Source: AP-15 sp963796155
GTDB lineage: Bacteria; Pseudomonadota; Alphaproteobacteria; ATCC43930; CGMCC-115725
NCBI GenBank assembly: GCA_963796155.1
Contig: CAWCKT010000055.1
Coordinates: 1-64,000, forward strand
Length of the DNA: 64,000 bases
Reading direction: 5' to 3'
The notes beneath the pieces were generated by a model, which saw nothing but the letters and a program-made list of their open reading frames with translations, made no database searches and was not told where the DNA came from. Positions 38,673 through 47,691 of the stretch are shown here, in pieces. The position numbers and the translations under genes are program-made. Numbering within the stretch: the first letter of the stretch is position 1; every line of letters starts with the position of its first letter.

Positions 38673-38700
38673 TTGTTGCGGATTCGATTTCGCGTATATA
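38673..38700 (+). promoter_or_regulatory. Putative promoter of gpmI
   Basis: TTGTTG (38673-38678) and TATATA (38695-38700) are separated by 16 bp in an otherwise GC-rich 226 bp gap (38506-38731), about 30 bp before the gpmI start. It is the only convincing sigma-70-like pair in the gap. The remaining gap shows no gene. Confidence 0.45.
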
Positions 38701-38731
38701 GATCACCCCAATCGCTTGAGGTCCTCCGACT

Positions 38732-40297
38732 ATGACCCCTCATTCCCGCCCGGATCCGCTCGTGCTGTGCATCCTCGACGGCTGGGGCGAGCGGCCGAAC
38801 GGTGATGACAATGCGATTGCAATGGCGCGCACGCCGGTCTGGCATAGGCTCATCGCGCGCTGGCCGCACGCGCATCTGCAGGCGAGCGAGCATTATGTCG
38901 GGCTCCCCGACGGTCAGATGGGGAACTCCGAGGTCGGCCACACCAATCTCGGCGCCGGACGGCTCGTGCTGCAGGACCTGCCGCGGATCGACGCAGCTAT
39001 CGCCGACGGCAAGCTCCCCGCCATGCCGGCGCTGCACGAGTTTATCGGCCAACTGAAAAAGAGCCACGGGACCGCGCATCTGATGGGGTTGATGTCCCCC
39101 GGCGGCGTGCATTCGCACCAGCGGCAGATTGCCGCCCTCGCCCGCATCCTCGCCGAAGCGGGGGTCCCGGTCGCCGTCCATGCCTTCCTCGACGGACGGG
39201 ACACTCCGCCCAAAGCCGCGGTGTCCTATCTAGAGGATTTCCAGCGCGACGTCGCCGGCCTCGATCGTGTTCGGGTCGTCACCGTTTGCGGTCGCTATTT
39301 CGCGATGGACCGCGACAAGCGCTGGGACCGGGTGGAAAAGGCTTATCGGGCGATCCTGCAGGGCCGCGGCGAACCCGCCGAGCGCCCGGTGCCTGCTGTT
39401 GAAGCCGCCTACGGCCGCGGCGAAACCGACGAGTTCGTACGACCGACCGTGATCGCCGACTACCACGGCATGAAAGACGGCGACGGGGTGCTGATCGCGA
39501 ATTTTCGCGCCGATCGGGTGCGCGAGATCGCCGCTGCCCTGCTCGATCCGGATTTCTCCGGCTTCCCGCTGGCAAAGCGGGTCACGTTTGCCGCAGCGCT
39601 CGGGCTCGTCGAGTATTCGGCCGAGCTCAACCGCTTTCTCGGCACACTATTCCCGCCTGAGGATCTCGAGGACACATTCGGCGAGGTCGTATCCAGGGCT
39701 GGGCTGACTCAGCTGCGCATCGCCGAAACCGAAAAATACGCGCACGTCACGTTCTTTTTCAACGGCGGGCAGGAAACGGTCTTTCCAGGGGAGGAGCGCA
39801 TTCTCGTGCCGTCGCCAAAGGTCGCGACATACGACCAGCAGCCGGAAATGTCGGCACCCGAGTTAACCGACAAAGTGGTCGAGGCGATCACCGCCCATCG
39901 TTTCGACGTCATCGTGCTCAACTACGCGAACACCGACATGGTCGGGCACACCGGCCGCCTCGACGCGGCGGTCAAAGCGGTCGAGACCGTCGACGCCTGT
40001 CTCGGCAGGCTGTCGGAGGCGGTGGAGCGCGCCGGCGGCACGCTCGTCATCACCGCCGATCACGGCAATGCCGAAATGATGCGTGACCCCGAAACCGGTG
40101 AGCCGCATACCGCCCACACGCTGAACCCGGTGCCGTTCATCGTGGTTAACCCGCCGGCTGCGGTCCGGCAGCTCGACGATGGCCGCCTCTCCGACGTCGC
40201 GCCGACCTTGCTCGACATCCTCGGCCTGCCAAAGCCGCCGGCGATGACCGGCCATTCGCTGATCGCGGCATCTGCTGCACAGGATGCGGCGTGCTGA
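38732..40297 (+). CDS. gpmI: 2,3-bisphosphoglycerate-independent phosphoglycerate mutase
   Basis: A 521-residue metalloenzyme interconverting 3- and 2-phosphoglycerate in glycolysis and gluconeogenesis. Metal-binding Asp16 is in LCILDGWGE and nucleophile Ser66 in QMGNSEVGHTNLG; the metal site continues with NYANTDMVGHTG and ITADHGNAEMM. Length and order match the family. It begins a run of plus-strand genes (ctpA, rppH, propeller protein), a gpmI-ctpA-rppH neighbourhood frequent in alphaproteobacteria. GAGG precedes the ATG. Confidence 0.97.
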   Translation: MTPHSRPDPLVLCILDGWGERPNGDDNAIAMARTPVWHRLIARWPHAHLQASEHYVGLPDGQMGNSEVGHTNLGAGRLVLQDLPRIDAAIADGKLPAMPALHEFIGQLKKSHGTAHLMGLMSPGGVHSHQRQIAALARILAEAGVPVAVHAFLDGRDTPPKAAVSYLEDFQRDVAGLDRVRVVTVCGRYFAMDRDKRWDRVEKAYRAILQGRGEPAERPVPAVEAAYGRGETDEFVRPTVIADYHGMKDGDGVLIANFRADRVREIAAALLDPDFSGFPLAKRVTFAAALGLVEYSAELNRFLGTLFPPEDLEDTFGEVVSRAGLTQLRIAETEKYAHVTFFFNGGQETVFPGEERILVPSPKVATYDQQPEMSAPELTDKVVEAITAHRFDVIVLNYANTDMVGHTGRLDAAVKAVETVDACLGRLSEAVERAGGTLVITADHGNAEMMRDPETGEPHTAHTLNPVPFIVVNPPAAVRQLDDGRLSDVAPTLLDILGLPKPPAMTGHSLIAASAAQDAAC

Positions 40298-40427
40298 CCC
40301 CGTGTCCTGCGGCTTTCCGCCGGAAGGGCCCGGCTTGATCATCGGGCACGGTCGCGGATATCATCGGTGACGCCAAACGTCGATCGTCGCCGGCAAGCCG
40401 ATCGGGCTCCGTATCATAGGTGAGTGA

Positions 40428-41714
40428 ATGAAGCGTTCGGGTCTTCTCGCGGTCGCCGTCGCAGCGGTTTTATTGTTCTCGTTGCGCCAGGATGTCGGGG
40501 CGGCGACGGCCAATTCGGCTGACACCTACAAGCAGCTCGATCTGTTCGGTGCAGTGTTCGAAAAGGTGCGTGCCGAATATGTCGACGACGTCAGCGACGA
40601 TTTTCTGATCGAGTCCGCGATCAACGGCATGCTAACCTCGCTCGACCCGCACTCTAATTATCTGAACACGAAGAACTTCGACGACATGAAGGTGCAGACC
40701 CGTGGCGAGTTCGGCGGCCTGGGGATCGAAGTGTCGATGGAGAACGGCATCGTCAAAGTGGTCTCGCCGATCGACGATACTCCGGCTGCCCGCGCCGGGC
40801 TAAAACCCGGCGATCTGATCACCCATATCGACGGCGAGCCCGTCCAGGGGATGACCCTTCCCGAAGCGGTCGAGAAAATGCGTGGTCCGGTCAGCAGCGA
40901 GATAAAGCTGACGATCCGGCGCGAGGGGCGCGAACCCTTCGACATCAAGCTGATCCGGGCGACGATAAAGATTCAGTCTGTCCGCTCGCATCTCGAAGGC
41001 GACAATATCGCCTATATCCGGATTACGACGTTCAACGAGCAGACCGATGTCGGCCTCAACAACGCGATGAAGAACCTCAAGCAGCAGGCCGGCAACAAGC
41101 TCCTCGGGGTGGTCCTCGACCTGCGCAACGATCCGGGCGGGCTGCTCGACCAGGCGGTCGCCGTCGCCGACGCGTTTCTCGACAAGGGCGAGATCGTATC
41201 GACCCGCGGCCGGCGCAGCGAGGACGCGCAGCGCTACGACGCCCGTCCGGGTGACATCGCCGCCGGCTTGCCGATGGTCGTGCTGATCAACGGCGGCTCG
41301 GCTTCGGCCAGCGAGATCGTCGCCGGCGCCCTGCAGGATCACCACCGCGCGATCCTGCTCGGCACCCGATCGTTCGGCAAGGGATCGGTCCAGACGATCA
41401 TCCCGCTGCCCGGCCACGGGGCAATGCGGCTCACCACCGCGCGCTATTACACGCCCTCGGGGCGGTCGATCCAGGCCAAGGGGATCGATCCGGACATCGT
41501 CGTCGAAGCCGCCAAGATCGAGAAACCTCCCGAGAAGGGCGAGGCCACCGTCGCTACGGCCTCGGATTTGAAGAGGGATGACTCCGGCGAGGGCGGTGCG
41601 GAGCAGAGCTCGGTCGATCCGTCGATCATCGGGACACCGGCGGACTACCAGTTGACGCGCGCGGCGGACATGCTGCGCGGCATCGCATTGTTTAACGGGC
41701 GCGTGGTAAACTAG
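40428..41714 (+). CDS. ctpA: C-terminal processing peptidase, S41 family
   Basis: A 428-residue periplasmic protease. An N-terminal signal (about 5-25), PDZ domain (about 90-175; PAARAGLKPGDLITHIDGEP) and S41 catalytic core with Ser293 in GGSASASEI and Lys318 in SFGKGSVQ. These Ser-Lys peptidases cut C-terminal tails of periplasmic proteins and affect cell-envelope physiology. The C-terminal 60 residues are polar and partly low complexity. It lies 130 bp after gpmI and 40 bp before rppH. Confidence 0.96.
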   Translation: MKRSGLLAVAVAAVLLFSLRQDVGAATANSADTYKQLDLFGAVFEKVRAEYVDDVSDDFLIESAINGMLTSLDPHSNYLNTKNFDDMKVQTRGEFGGLGIEVSMENGIVKVVSPIDDTPAARAGLKPGDLITHIDGEPVQGMTLPEAVEKMRGPVSSEIKLTIRREGREPFDIKLIRATIKIQSVRSHLEGDNIAYIRITTFNEQTDVGLNNAMKNLKQQAGNKLLGVVLDLRNDPGGLLDQAVAVADAFLDKGEIVSTRGRRSEDAQRYDARPGDIAAGLPMVVLINGGSASASEIVAGALQDHHRAILLGTRSFGKGSVQTIIPLPGHGAMRLTTARYYTPSGRSIQAKGIDPDIVVEAAKIEKPPEKGEATVATASDLKRDDSGEGGAEQSSVDPSIIGTPADYQLTRAADMLRGIALFNGRVVN

Positions 41715-41754
41715 GGCCGATCACGCCGCGGGCCTGGCTAACTCGGAGCGGCCG

Positions 41755-42237
41755 ATGCCCGGCGCGACACTGCGATATCGCCCGGCGGTCGGCATCATGC
41801 TGTTGAACCAAGCGGGCGAAGTCTTTGTCGCCCGCCGTATCGACATGCCGATGCTGCCGGCATGGCAGATGCCGCAGGGCGGGATCGACCCGGGCGAGAC
41901 ACCGCTCGGCGCAGCTCTGCGCGAGCTCAAGGAAGAGATCGGCACCAACGAGGCTGAGCTTCTCGGCGAAACCCGGGGCTGGCTGAAATACGACTTGCCG
42001 GCGGACCTCGCCCGTGGCGTGTGGGGTGGCCGCTATCGCGGCCAGCGGCAGAAATGGTTCGCCATGCGCTTCACCGGCAACGACACGGATATCGACCTCG
42101 CCGCCGAGCATCCGGAATTCGACGCCTGGAAGTGGATACGGCCCGGCCGGCTTCCCGAGGTGATCGTCCCGTTCAAACGCCAGCTTTATATCGACATCCT
42201 GGCCGAATTCCGCGTGCATTGCGCCCCCTCCCTTTAG
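41755..42237 (+). CDS. rppH: RNA pyrophosphohydrolase
   Basis: A 160-residue Nudix hydrolase. N-terminus RYRPAVGIMLLNQAGEVFVARR is the RppH pattern and the Nudix box GGIDPGET...RELKEEIG covers about residues 42-64. RppH removes pyrophosphate from 5'-triphosphorylated RNA and starts RNase E-dependent decay; the homologues here also hydrolyse dinucleoside polyphosphates. Position after ctpA is conserved in alphaproteobacteria. Confidence 0.95.
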   Translation: MPGATLRYRPAVGIMLLNQAGEVFVARRIDMPMLPAWQMPQGGIDPGETPLGAALRELKEEIGTNEAELLGETRGWLKYDLPADLARGVWGGRYRGQRQKWFAMRFTGNDTDIDLAAEHPEFDAWKWIRPGRLPEVIVPFKRQLYIDILAEFRVHCAPSL

Positions 42238-42316
42238 CCTCGGCGCATCATCACGGTACCGGCCTGCGCTACGCTTCGTCTTCGCCCACGGACCCACCCT
42301 GCGGCCGGGAGGCACA

Positions 42317-43822
42317 ATGCGCCGGTCTAGCGGAATACTCCCAGTCACCTGGTTCGGCGCCCTCCTCCTCGGGATCGCGGTCTTTACATCGGCGCACGCG
42401 CAGTCCGTGACGACCTACCACGGCAGCGCCGACCGCAGCGGCAATTTCATCGTGCCGACGCTGAGCTGGGAGCGCGCCCGCTCGGTCCATCTCGACCCGA
42501 GCTTCCACCCGCGGATCTCGGGCCACGTCTATGCCCAGCCGCTCTATTGGCGGCCGCCGGGATCGGCATCGGGGCAGCTTTTCGTCGCCACCGAGGACGA
42601 CAACGTCTACGCGATCGACGCACGCTCGGGCCGCGAGATCTGGGCGCGATCGTTGGGCCGGCCCGTCGCGCTCTCAACTCAGCCTTGCGGCAATATCGAC
42701 CCGCTCGGCATCACCGGTACGCCGGTCATCGACGAGGCGGCGCAGGCGATTTATCTCGACGCGATGGTCGCCGAGGCGTCCGTGCCGCATCACCGGATTT
42801 TCGCCCTGTCGCTGAAGGACGGCGCGCCGTTGCCGGGCTGGCCGGTCGATGTTGCCGAGGCGCTCGCGGCGCAGGGCCGGCGCTTCAACAGCCGCTTTCA
42901 GAACCAGCGCGGCGCGCTCGCCCTCCTTGCCGGCCGGGTCTATGTCCCCTATGGCGGGCATTTGGGCGATTGCGGCGATTACCGCGGCTGGGTCGTCGGC
43001 CTTCGTCTGCAGGATCCTCGCGACATCGTCAGCTGGAGCACGCGCGGGCGGGGCGGCGGGATCTGGGCACCGGGCGGGATCGCCGGCGACGGCCGCTCGC
43101 TGTTCATCGCCACCGGCAATACGATCGGCGTCTCGGCCTGGAGCGACGGCGAGGCGGTCTTTCGCCTCGCCCCCGATCTTCATCATGACAAACTGCCGCA
43201 GGACTTTTTCGCCCCGAGCGACTGGCGCGCGCTCGACGCCCGCGACGCTGACCTCGGCGGCACCAACCCGCTCCCGCTGGACGTGCCGTCGGCCGGCGCT
43301 AGCGCGGCGCTCATCCTCGCGCTCGGCAAGGACGCCCGCGCCTACCTCCTCGATCGAAACCGGCTCGGCGGCATCGGCGGCAGCCGGGCTTCCGAGACCG
43401 TGTCGACCGGACCGATCCTCACCGCGCCGGCAGCCTACCCGGCCGGCGACGGCGTCTATGTCGCCTTCCAAGGGCACGGCGCGCGCTGCCCGGATACCCG
43501 TCGGGACGATGCGCTGACCGTCCTGCAAATCCGTGCCGGTTCGCCACCTACCCTCGTTACTGGCTGGTGCGGCGCGTTGCGAGGCGAAGGTTCGCCGATC
43601 GTCACGACGACCGACGGCCGCGCAAACCCGATCGTCTGGATTCTCGGCGCGGAAGGCGACAACCGGCTGCACGGCTATCGCGGCGATACCGGCGAACCGC
43701 TGTTTGCCGGTGGCGGTGCGGAGGACGCGATGACCGGGCTGCGACATTTCCAAAGCTTGCTCGCCACCGACGATCGGCTCTATGTCGGCGCCGACGGCCG
43801 CCTCTACGCCTTTGCCTTTTGA
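42317..43822 (+). CDS. Exported PQQ-like beta-propeller protein
   Basis: A 501-residue protein with a signal peptide (about 10-30, ending AHAQS) and repeated propeller blades such as LFVATEDDNVYAIDARSGRE and VWILGAEGDNRLHGYRGDTG. The quinoprotein-like fold is evident, but I see no clear PQQ-ligating vicinal cysteines or dehydrogenase triad, so enzymatic activity is not supported. Perhaps a periplasmic scaffold or an outer-membrane-biogenesis type lipoprotein without a lipobox. It starts about 80 bp after rppH. Confidence 0.82.
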   Translation: MRRSSGILPVTWFGALLLGIAVFTSAHAQSVTTYHGSADRSGNFIVPTLSWERARSVHLDPSFHPRISGHVYAQPLYWRPPGSASGQLFVATEDDNVYAIDARSGREIWARSLGRPVALSTQPCGNIDPLGITGTPVIDEAAQAIYLDAMVAEASVPHHRIFALSLKDGAPLPGWPVDVAEALAAQGRRFNSRFQNQRGALALLAGRVYVPYGGHLGDCGDYRGWVVGLRLQDPRDIVSWSTRGRGGGIWAPGGIAGDGRSLFIATGNTIGVSAWSDGEAVFRLAPDLHHDKLPQDFFAPSDWRALDARDADLGGTNPLPLDVPSAGASAALILALGKDARAYLLDRNRLGGIGGSRASETVSTGPILTAPAAYPAGDGVYVAFQGHGARCPDTRRDDALTVLQIRAGSPPTLVTGWCGALRGEGSPIVTTTDGRANPIVWILGAEGDNRLHGYRGDTGEPLFAGGGAEDAMTGLRHFQSLLATDDRLYVGADGRLYAFAF

Positions 43823-43884
43823 TGCCGGAGTTGCACCGGCGCCGGTGCGGCGCGAGACTGCCCGACGGCCTCGGAGGTAAGATT

Positions 43885-44847
43885 ATGAGGGCCCTAACCC
43901 GGCTGTGCCTGCTGCTGGTCATCCTCGGAGTTTGCGGAAATGCCGGCGCCGCTGCTTATCCGGACCGGGCGATCCGCATCGTCGTGCCGTTTCCGCCGGG
44001 CGGCCCGGTCGATGTCGTGGCGCGCATCGTCGCGCCCAAGCTCGGCGAGCGCCTCGGTCAAATTGTCACGATCGACAACGTCAGCGGCGACGACGGGATC
44101 GTCGGCAGCGATCTCGTGGCCAAGGCGCCTCCCGACGGCTACACCTTACTGCTCGCGTCGACCACTCACACGATCCACCCGGGTACCTACGGCAAACTGC
44201 CCTTCGACACCGAAAAAGCCTTCGCCCCGATCTCACTCCTGGTGGCCTCGCAGCTCGTCCTCGTCGTCAACCCGTCGCTGCCCGTCAATTCGGTGGAGGA
44301 TCTGATCGCCTACGCCAAGAGCCACCCGCGGATGCTCCGTTACGCCTCGGCCGGCGCCGGCGGCCCGACCCAGCTCGCCTTCGTGCTGTTCAAGATCACC
44401 ACGGGCGCTGAAATAATCCGCGAGCCTTACGAAGGCGGTGCAGCGGCGCTCGATGCCGTCGCTAACGACAAGGCGCAGGTCATGCTGGCGCCCCTGGTCG
44501 CGGCATTGCCGATGGTGCAAGACGGACGACTGCGCGCGCTCGCCGTCAGCGGCGCGCATCATGCCCCTGCAGCGCCCGAGCTGCCGACGATCGCCGAGAC
44601 GCTCCCCGGCTTTACCGCCGTAGCGTGGTTTGGGGTATTGGCGCCCGCGGGAACACCGACGGCGGTGATCACTCGGCTGAGTGCCGAGTTCGACCGCATC
44701 GTCCATGAACCGGAAACCGAGAAAGAGTTCGCGTCGATCGGCGGCGAGCCTGTCGGCGGCTCGCCCGCCATTCTCGCCGCGCTCATTCACGCGGAGATCC
44801 CGAAATGGACCCGGGCCGCCAAGGAGGCAGGCATCCGTGTCGAGTAA
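43885..44847 (+). CDS. Bug/TctC-family tripartite tricarboxylate transport receptor
   Basis: A 320-residue periplasmic binding protein. GGAGGT lies seven bases before ATG 43885; the signal peptide (about 4-23) ends in GNAGAAA. The mature protein starts YPDRAIRIVVPFPPGGPVD, the Bug hallmark, and contains KAPPDGYTLLLASTTH. Bug receptors bind small carboxylates or other metabolites; the partner TctA/TctB permease genes are not adjacent, as is common for orphan Bug proteins. The stop overlaps the DsbD start region by 11 bp. Confidence 0.93.
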   Translation: MRALTRLCLLLVILGVCGNAGAAAYPDRAIRIVVPFPPGGPVDVVARIVAPKLGERLGQIVTIDNVSGDDGIVGSDLVAKAPPDGYTLLLASTTHTIHPGTYGKLPFDTEKAFAPISLLVASQLVLVVNPSLPVNSVEDLIAYAKSHPRMLRYASAGAGGPTQLAFVLFKITTGAEIIREPYEGGAAALDAVANDKAQVMLAPLVAALPMVQDGRLRALAVSGAHHAPAAPELPTIAETLPGFTAVAWFGVLAPAGTPTAVITRLSAEFDRIVHEPETEKEFASIGGEPVGGSPAILAALIHAEIPKWTRAAKEAGIRVE

Positions 44848-46954
44848 AACCCGCGGGGACCCGGCAAGCCTCTCGATCCTCAGGGTCGCACCGGTCATCG
44901 CCCTCGCCGCGGCGCTGAACGCAGCCCCGCCCGCGCGCGCGGACGGGCCCCCCAACCCCCAGGATCTCGTCAAGGCCGAGCTCGTCGCAGAAACACCGTC
45001 TGTCGCTCCGGCGGCGACGCTGTGGGTCGACCTTCATCTCGCGATCAAGCCGGGTTGGCATGTTTATTGGCGCAATCCCGGCGATTCCGGATTGCCGACG
45101 ACGATCGAATGGAAATTGCCGCCGGGTTTCTCGGCCGGCGGCATCTCGTGGCCGGTGCCGGAGCGTTTCGTGCAAGCGGGGATCGGCAATTACGGCTACG
45201 CCGGCTCGGCCGATCTCCTCGTTCCGATCCATGCCGCCAAGGAGCTCGCGGTGGGTGAGACGGCCATGCTCGGGGCCGAGGCGAGCTGGCTCGCCTGCGC
45301 CGATATTTGCATTCCCGGCGGCGCCAAGCTCTCCCTGAGCCTGCCCGTCGCCGCAGCGCCGGTCGCGCCCGATCCCCGCGCCGCGGCGCTCTTCGCCGCG
45401 GTCCGCCGGCGGTTGCCGCTTCCGGCCCCGTTCGAGAGCCACTTTTTTGCGGGCGCCGGTGATTACCGTCTGCTGATTCCGGAGAGTGCTCTCGCCGGCC
45501 TGCGCGACCCGGCCGGGATGTTTTTCCCGAACGGCGATTCTCTGATCGACCACGCCGCCGCGCCCGTCACGAACCGCCGCGGCGACGGCCTCGAAATCGT
45601 ACTGAAAAAGGCCACCGCGGCCGCCGCCGCGCCGGCGACCCTCGACGGCGTATTGGTGTTGCGCGGCGAGGACGGGGCCGAGCGTGCCTTCGACATCAGC
45701 GCCAATCCTGCCGCGGGGCTGCCGGCCGAGAATGGCCTCGCCTGGTGGCAAGCCCTGCTCCTCGCCTTTCTCGGCGGCGTCGTTCTCAACGCCATGCCGT
45801 GCGTGTTCCCGATCCTGTCGTTGAAGCTCCTGAGCCTCGCCAAGCAGGCGCATGGCCACCCCTCCGAGCAGCTCGGCCACGGGCTCGCCTATACGGCGGG
45901 GGTGCTGGCGAGTTTCGCGGCACTCGGCGGCGCGTTGCTGGCGCTGCGCACCGGCGGGCAAGCGATCGGCTGGGGCTTTCAGCTGCAAACGCCGGTCTTT
46001 GTCGCGCTGGTCGCCTATCTCCTCTTTGCGATGGGGCTGAGCCTCTCGGGCGTTGTTACCTTCGGGGCGGGTTTCGCCGGGGCCGGCGGACGGCTCGCCG
46101 GCCGGTCGGGGCTGACCGGCACGTTCTTTACCGGGGTGCTGGCAACGATCGTCGCGACCCCGTGCACCGCCCCCTTCATGGGCGCTGCCCTCGGCTTTGC
46201 GCTGATCGCGCCCGCTGCGATGGCAATCGGGATCTTTCTGGCACTCGGCTTCGGGCTCGCCGCGCCCTACCTCCTCGCCACCGTGACCCCCGGCTGGCAA
46301 CGCGTGTTGCCGAGGCCGGGGGCGTGGATGGATCTGGTCAAGCAGCTGCTCGCCTTCCCGCTTTACGGCACGGTCGCCTGGCTCGTGTGGGTGCTGATCC
46401 AGGAGGCCGGACCGGGCGGTTCGCTGGCGGCGTTGTTCGGATTGGTGCTGGTCGGCTTTGCCGTCTGGATCTTCGGGCGGACGCGGCTTTCGGCTCCTCT
46501 CGGACGCTCGCTAGGCGCCGGGCTCGCCCTCAGCGGCGCGGCCGCGGCAATCTTTCTTGCCGCGTCTCTCACGGCAACCGGGGGTCGGATGGCGAACGCG
46601 GCGTTGTCTGACAGGCTCGCCTACGAGCCGTTCACCGCGGCCCGGCTGTCGGCTCTCGAAGCTGCGGGCAAGCCGGTCTTTGTCAATCTGACGGCTTCCT
46701 GGTGCGTCACCTGTCTGATCAACGAACGCGTCGCCCTCGACAGCGACGCGGTGCGCAATGCCTTCGCCGCACGCGGCATCGTCCCCCTCAAAGGCGACTG
46801 GACCAGCCAAAACCCGGAGATCACGGCTCTCCTGCAGCAGTTCGGGCGCAGCGGCGTTCCGCTCTATCTGCTCTATGGCGGCAAGGGCGAACCCGTTATC
46901 CTGCCGCAGATCCTGACTGCGGCGAGCGTGCTCGACGCACTCGGCAAGGTTTGA
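44837..46954 (+). CDS. Protein-disulfide reductase DsbD family
   Basis: A 705-residue protein. GTG 44837 is preceded at good spacing by AAGGAGG (44821-44827), better than upstream alternatives. Order: signal segment, N-terminal periplasmic domain with WLACADICIPGG (cysteine pair), eight membrane helices with the redox cysteines in AMPCVFPILSLK and ATPCTAPFMGA, and a C-terminal thioredoxin domain with CVTC at 623-626. It carries electrons from cytoplasmic thioredoxin to periplasmic partners, here probably the downstream redoxin, and may serve cytochrome maturation or metal resistance like ScsB. Confidence 0.93.
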   Translation: MSSKTRGDPASLSILRVAPVIALAAALNAAPPARADGPPNPQDLVKAELVAETPSVAPAATLWVDLHLAIKPGWHVYWRNPGDSGLPTTIEWKLPPGFSAGGISWPVPERFVQAGIGNYGYAGSADLLVPIHAAKELAVGETAMLGAEASWLACADICIPGGAKLSLSLPVAAAPVAPDPRAAALFAAVRRRLPLPAPFESHFFAGAGDYRLLIPESALAGLRDPAGMFFPNGDSLIDHAAAPVTNRRGDGLEIVLKKATAAAAAPATLDGVLVLRGEDGAERAFDISANPAAGLPAENGLAWWQALLLAFLGGVVLNAMPCVFPILSLKLLSLAKQAHGHPSEQLGHGLAYTAGVLASFAALGGALLALRTGGQAIGWGFQLQTPVFVALVAYLLFAMGLSLSGVVTFGAGFAGAGGRLAGRSGLTGTFFTGVLATIVATPCTAPFMGAALGFALIAPAAMAIGIFLALGFGLAAPYLLATVTPGWQRVLPRPGAWMDLVKQLLAFPLYGTVAWLVWVLIQEAGPGGSLAALFGLVLVGFAVWIFGRTRLSAPLGRSLGAGLALSGAAAAIFLAASLTATGGRMANAALSDRLAYEPFTAARLSALEAAGKPVFVNLTASWCVTCLINERVALDSDAVRNAFAARGIVPLKGDWTSQNPEITALLQQFGRSGVPLYLLYGGKGEPVILPQILTAASVLDALGKV

Positions 46955-46971
46955 CCCTGATGGAGGTGATT

Positions 46972-47613
46972 ATGGGCAAGCTCGCTCCGACCATCGCCAT
47001 GACAGCCGCGCTCGTCGCCGCTGTGGCGTTATCGACCGATCGCGCCACCGCGATCGACGCCGCCGCCGCCAAGCCGGGCGCCCCGGCGCCGGCCTTCAGC
47101 GCGCCGGATATCGCCGGCCGGACAATCAGTCTCGGCGACTACGCCGGCAAGATCGTCATCCTCGAATGGACCAATGACGGCTGCCCCTTTGTCGGCAAGC
47201 ACTACAACAGCGGCAACATGCAGGCGCTGCAACGCAAATATACCGGCGAGGGCGACGTCTGGCTGACCATCGCCTCCTCGGCGCCGGGCGAGCAGGGTTA
47301 TGTGACGCCGGCCGACGCGAAGGCCGACCTCGCCCGCTGGCATGCCGCGCCGACCGATTACCTGCTCGACCCGAACGGCGTGGTCGGCCGCCTCTACGAT
47401 GCGCGGGCGACACCGACCATGGTCGTGATCGATCGCGACGGTAGCGTCGCCTACATCGGCGCCATCGACGACACGCCCTCGACCCGCCTCGCCGACGTCA
47501 AGACCGCCAAGAACTATCTCGTCGCGGCACTCGACGAGATCGCCGCCGGCAAGCCGGTCGCCGTCGCCGCCACCCCCGCCTACGGCTGCTCGATCAAGTA
47601 CAAGACGAGCTGA
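46972..47613 (+). CDS. Periplasmic thioredoxin-like (AhpC/TSA-type) protein
   Basis: A 213-residue exported redoxin. TGGAGGT lies just before ATG 46972; an in-frame ATG at 46960 is less well placed. The signal is about 8-28 and the domain starts PAPAFSAPDIAGRTISLGDY. The active site has one cysteine, EWTNDGCPFVGKHY, and the cis-Pro region reads ATPTMVVI. A second conserved-looking cysteine is at the very C-terminus (AYGCSIKY). It lies 17 bp behind dsbD and is probably its reduction substrate. Role otherwise unknown. Confidence 0.88.
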   Translation: MGKLAPTIAMTAALVAAVALSTDRATAIDAAAAKPGAPAPAFSAPDIAGRTISLGDYAGKIVILEWTNDGCPFVGKHYNSGNMQALQRKYTGEGDVWLTIASSAPGEQGYVTPADAKADLARWHAAPTDYLLDPNGVVGRLYDARATPTMVVIDRDGSVAYIGAIDDTPSTRLADVKTAKNYLVAALDEIAAGKPVAVAATPAYGCSIKYKTS

Positions 47614-47619
47614 TTACCC

Positions 47620-47691
47620 TCAAATATACACCCCGCGCCCCGCCCTCGGGATAGCGAGTGCCCGCCGCGGCGCCGATCGGGATCGCGGCGG
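47620..47691 (-). pseudogene. Duplicated 3' tail of an aldo/keto reductase gene
   Basis: These 72 bases match the last ~74 bases of the intact aldo/keto reductase gene at 56158-56231 with few changes, in the same minus-strand orientation (encoding GAAAGTRYPEGG...RGVY before the stop). At 47691 the match ends abruptly and acyl-CoA synthetase sequence begins, so this is a recombination junction, not a gene. Confidence 0.75.

Noticed and set aside
44783..46300. 505-codon frame antisense to dsbD
   Set aside because: Gly/Arg/Glu-rich shadow with no motifs; dsbD frame has all redox cysteines.
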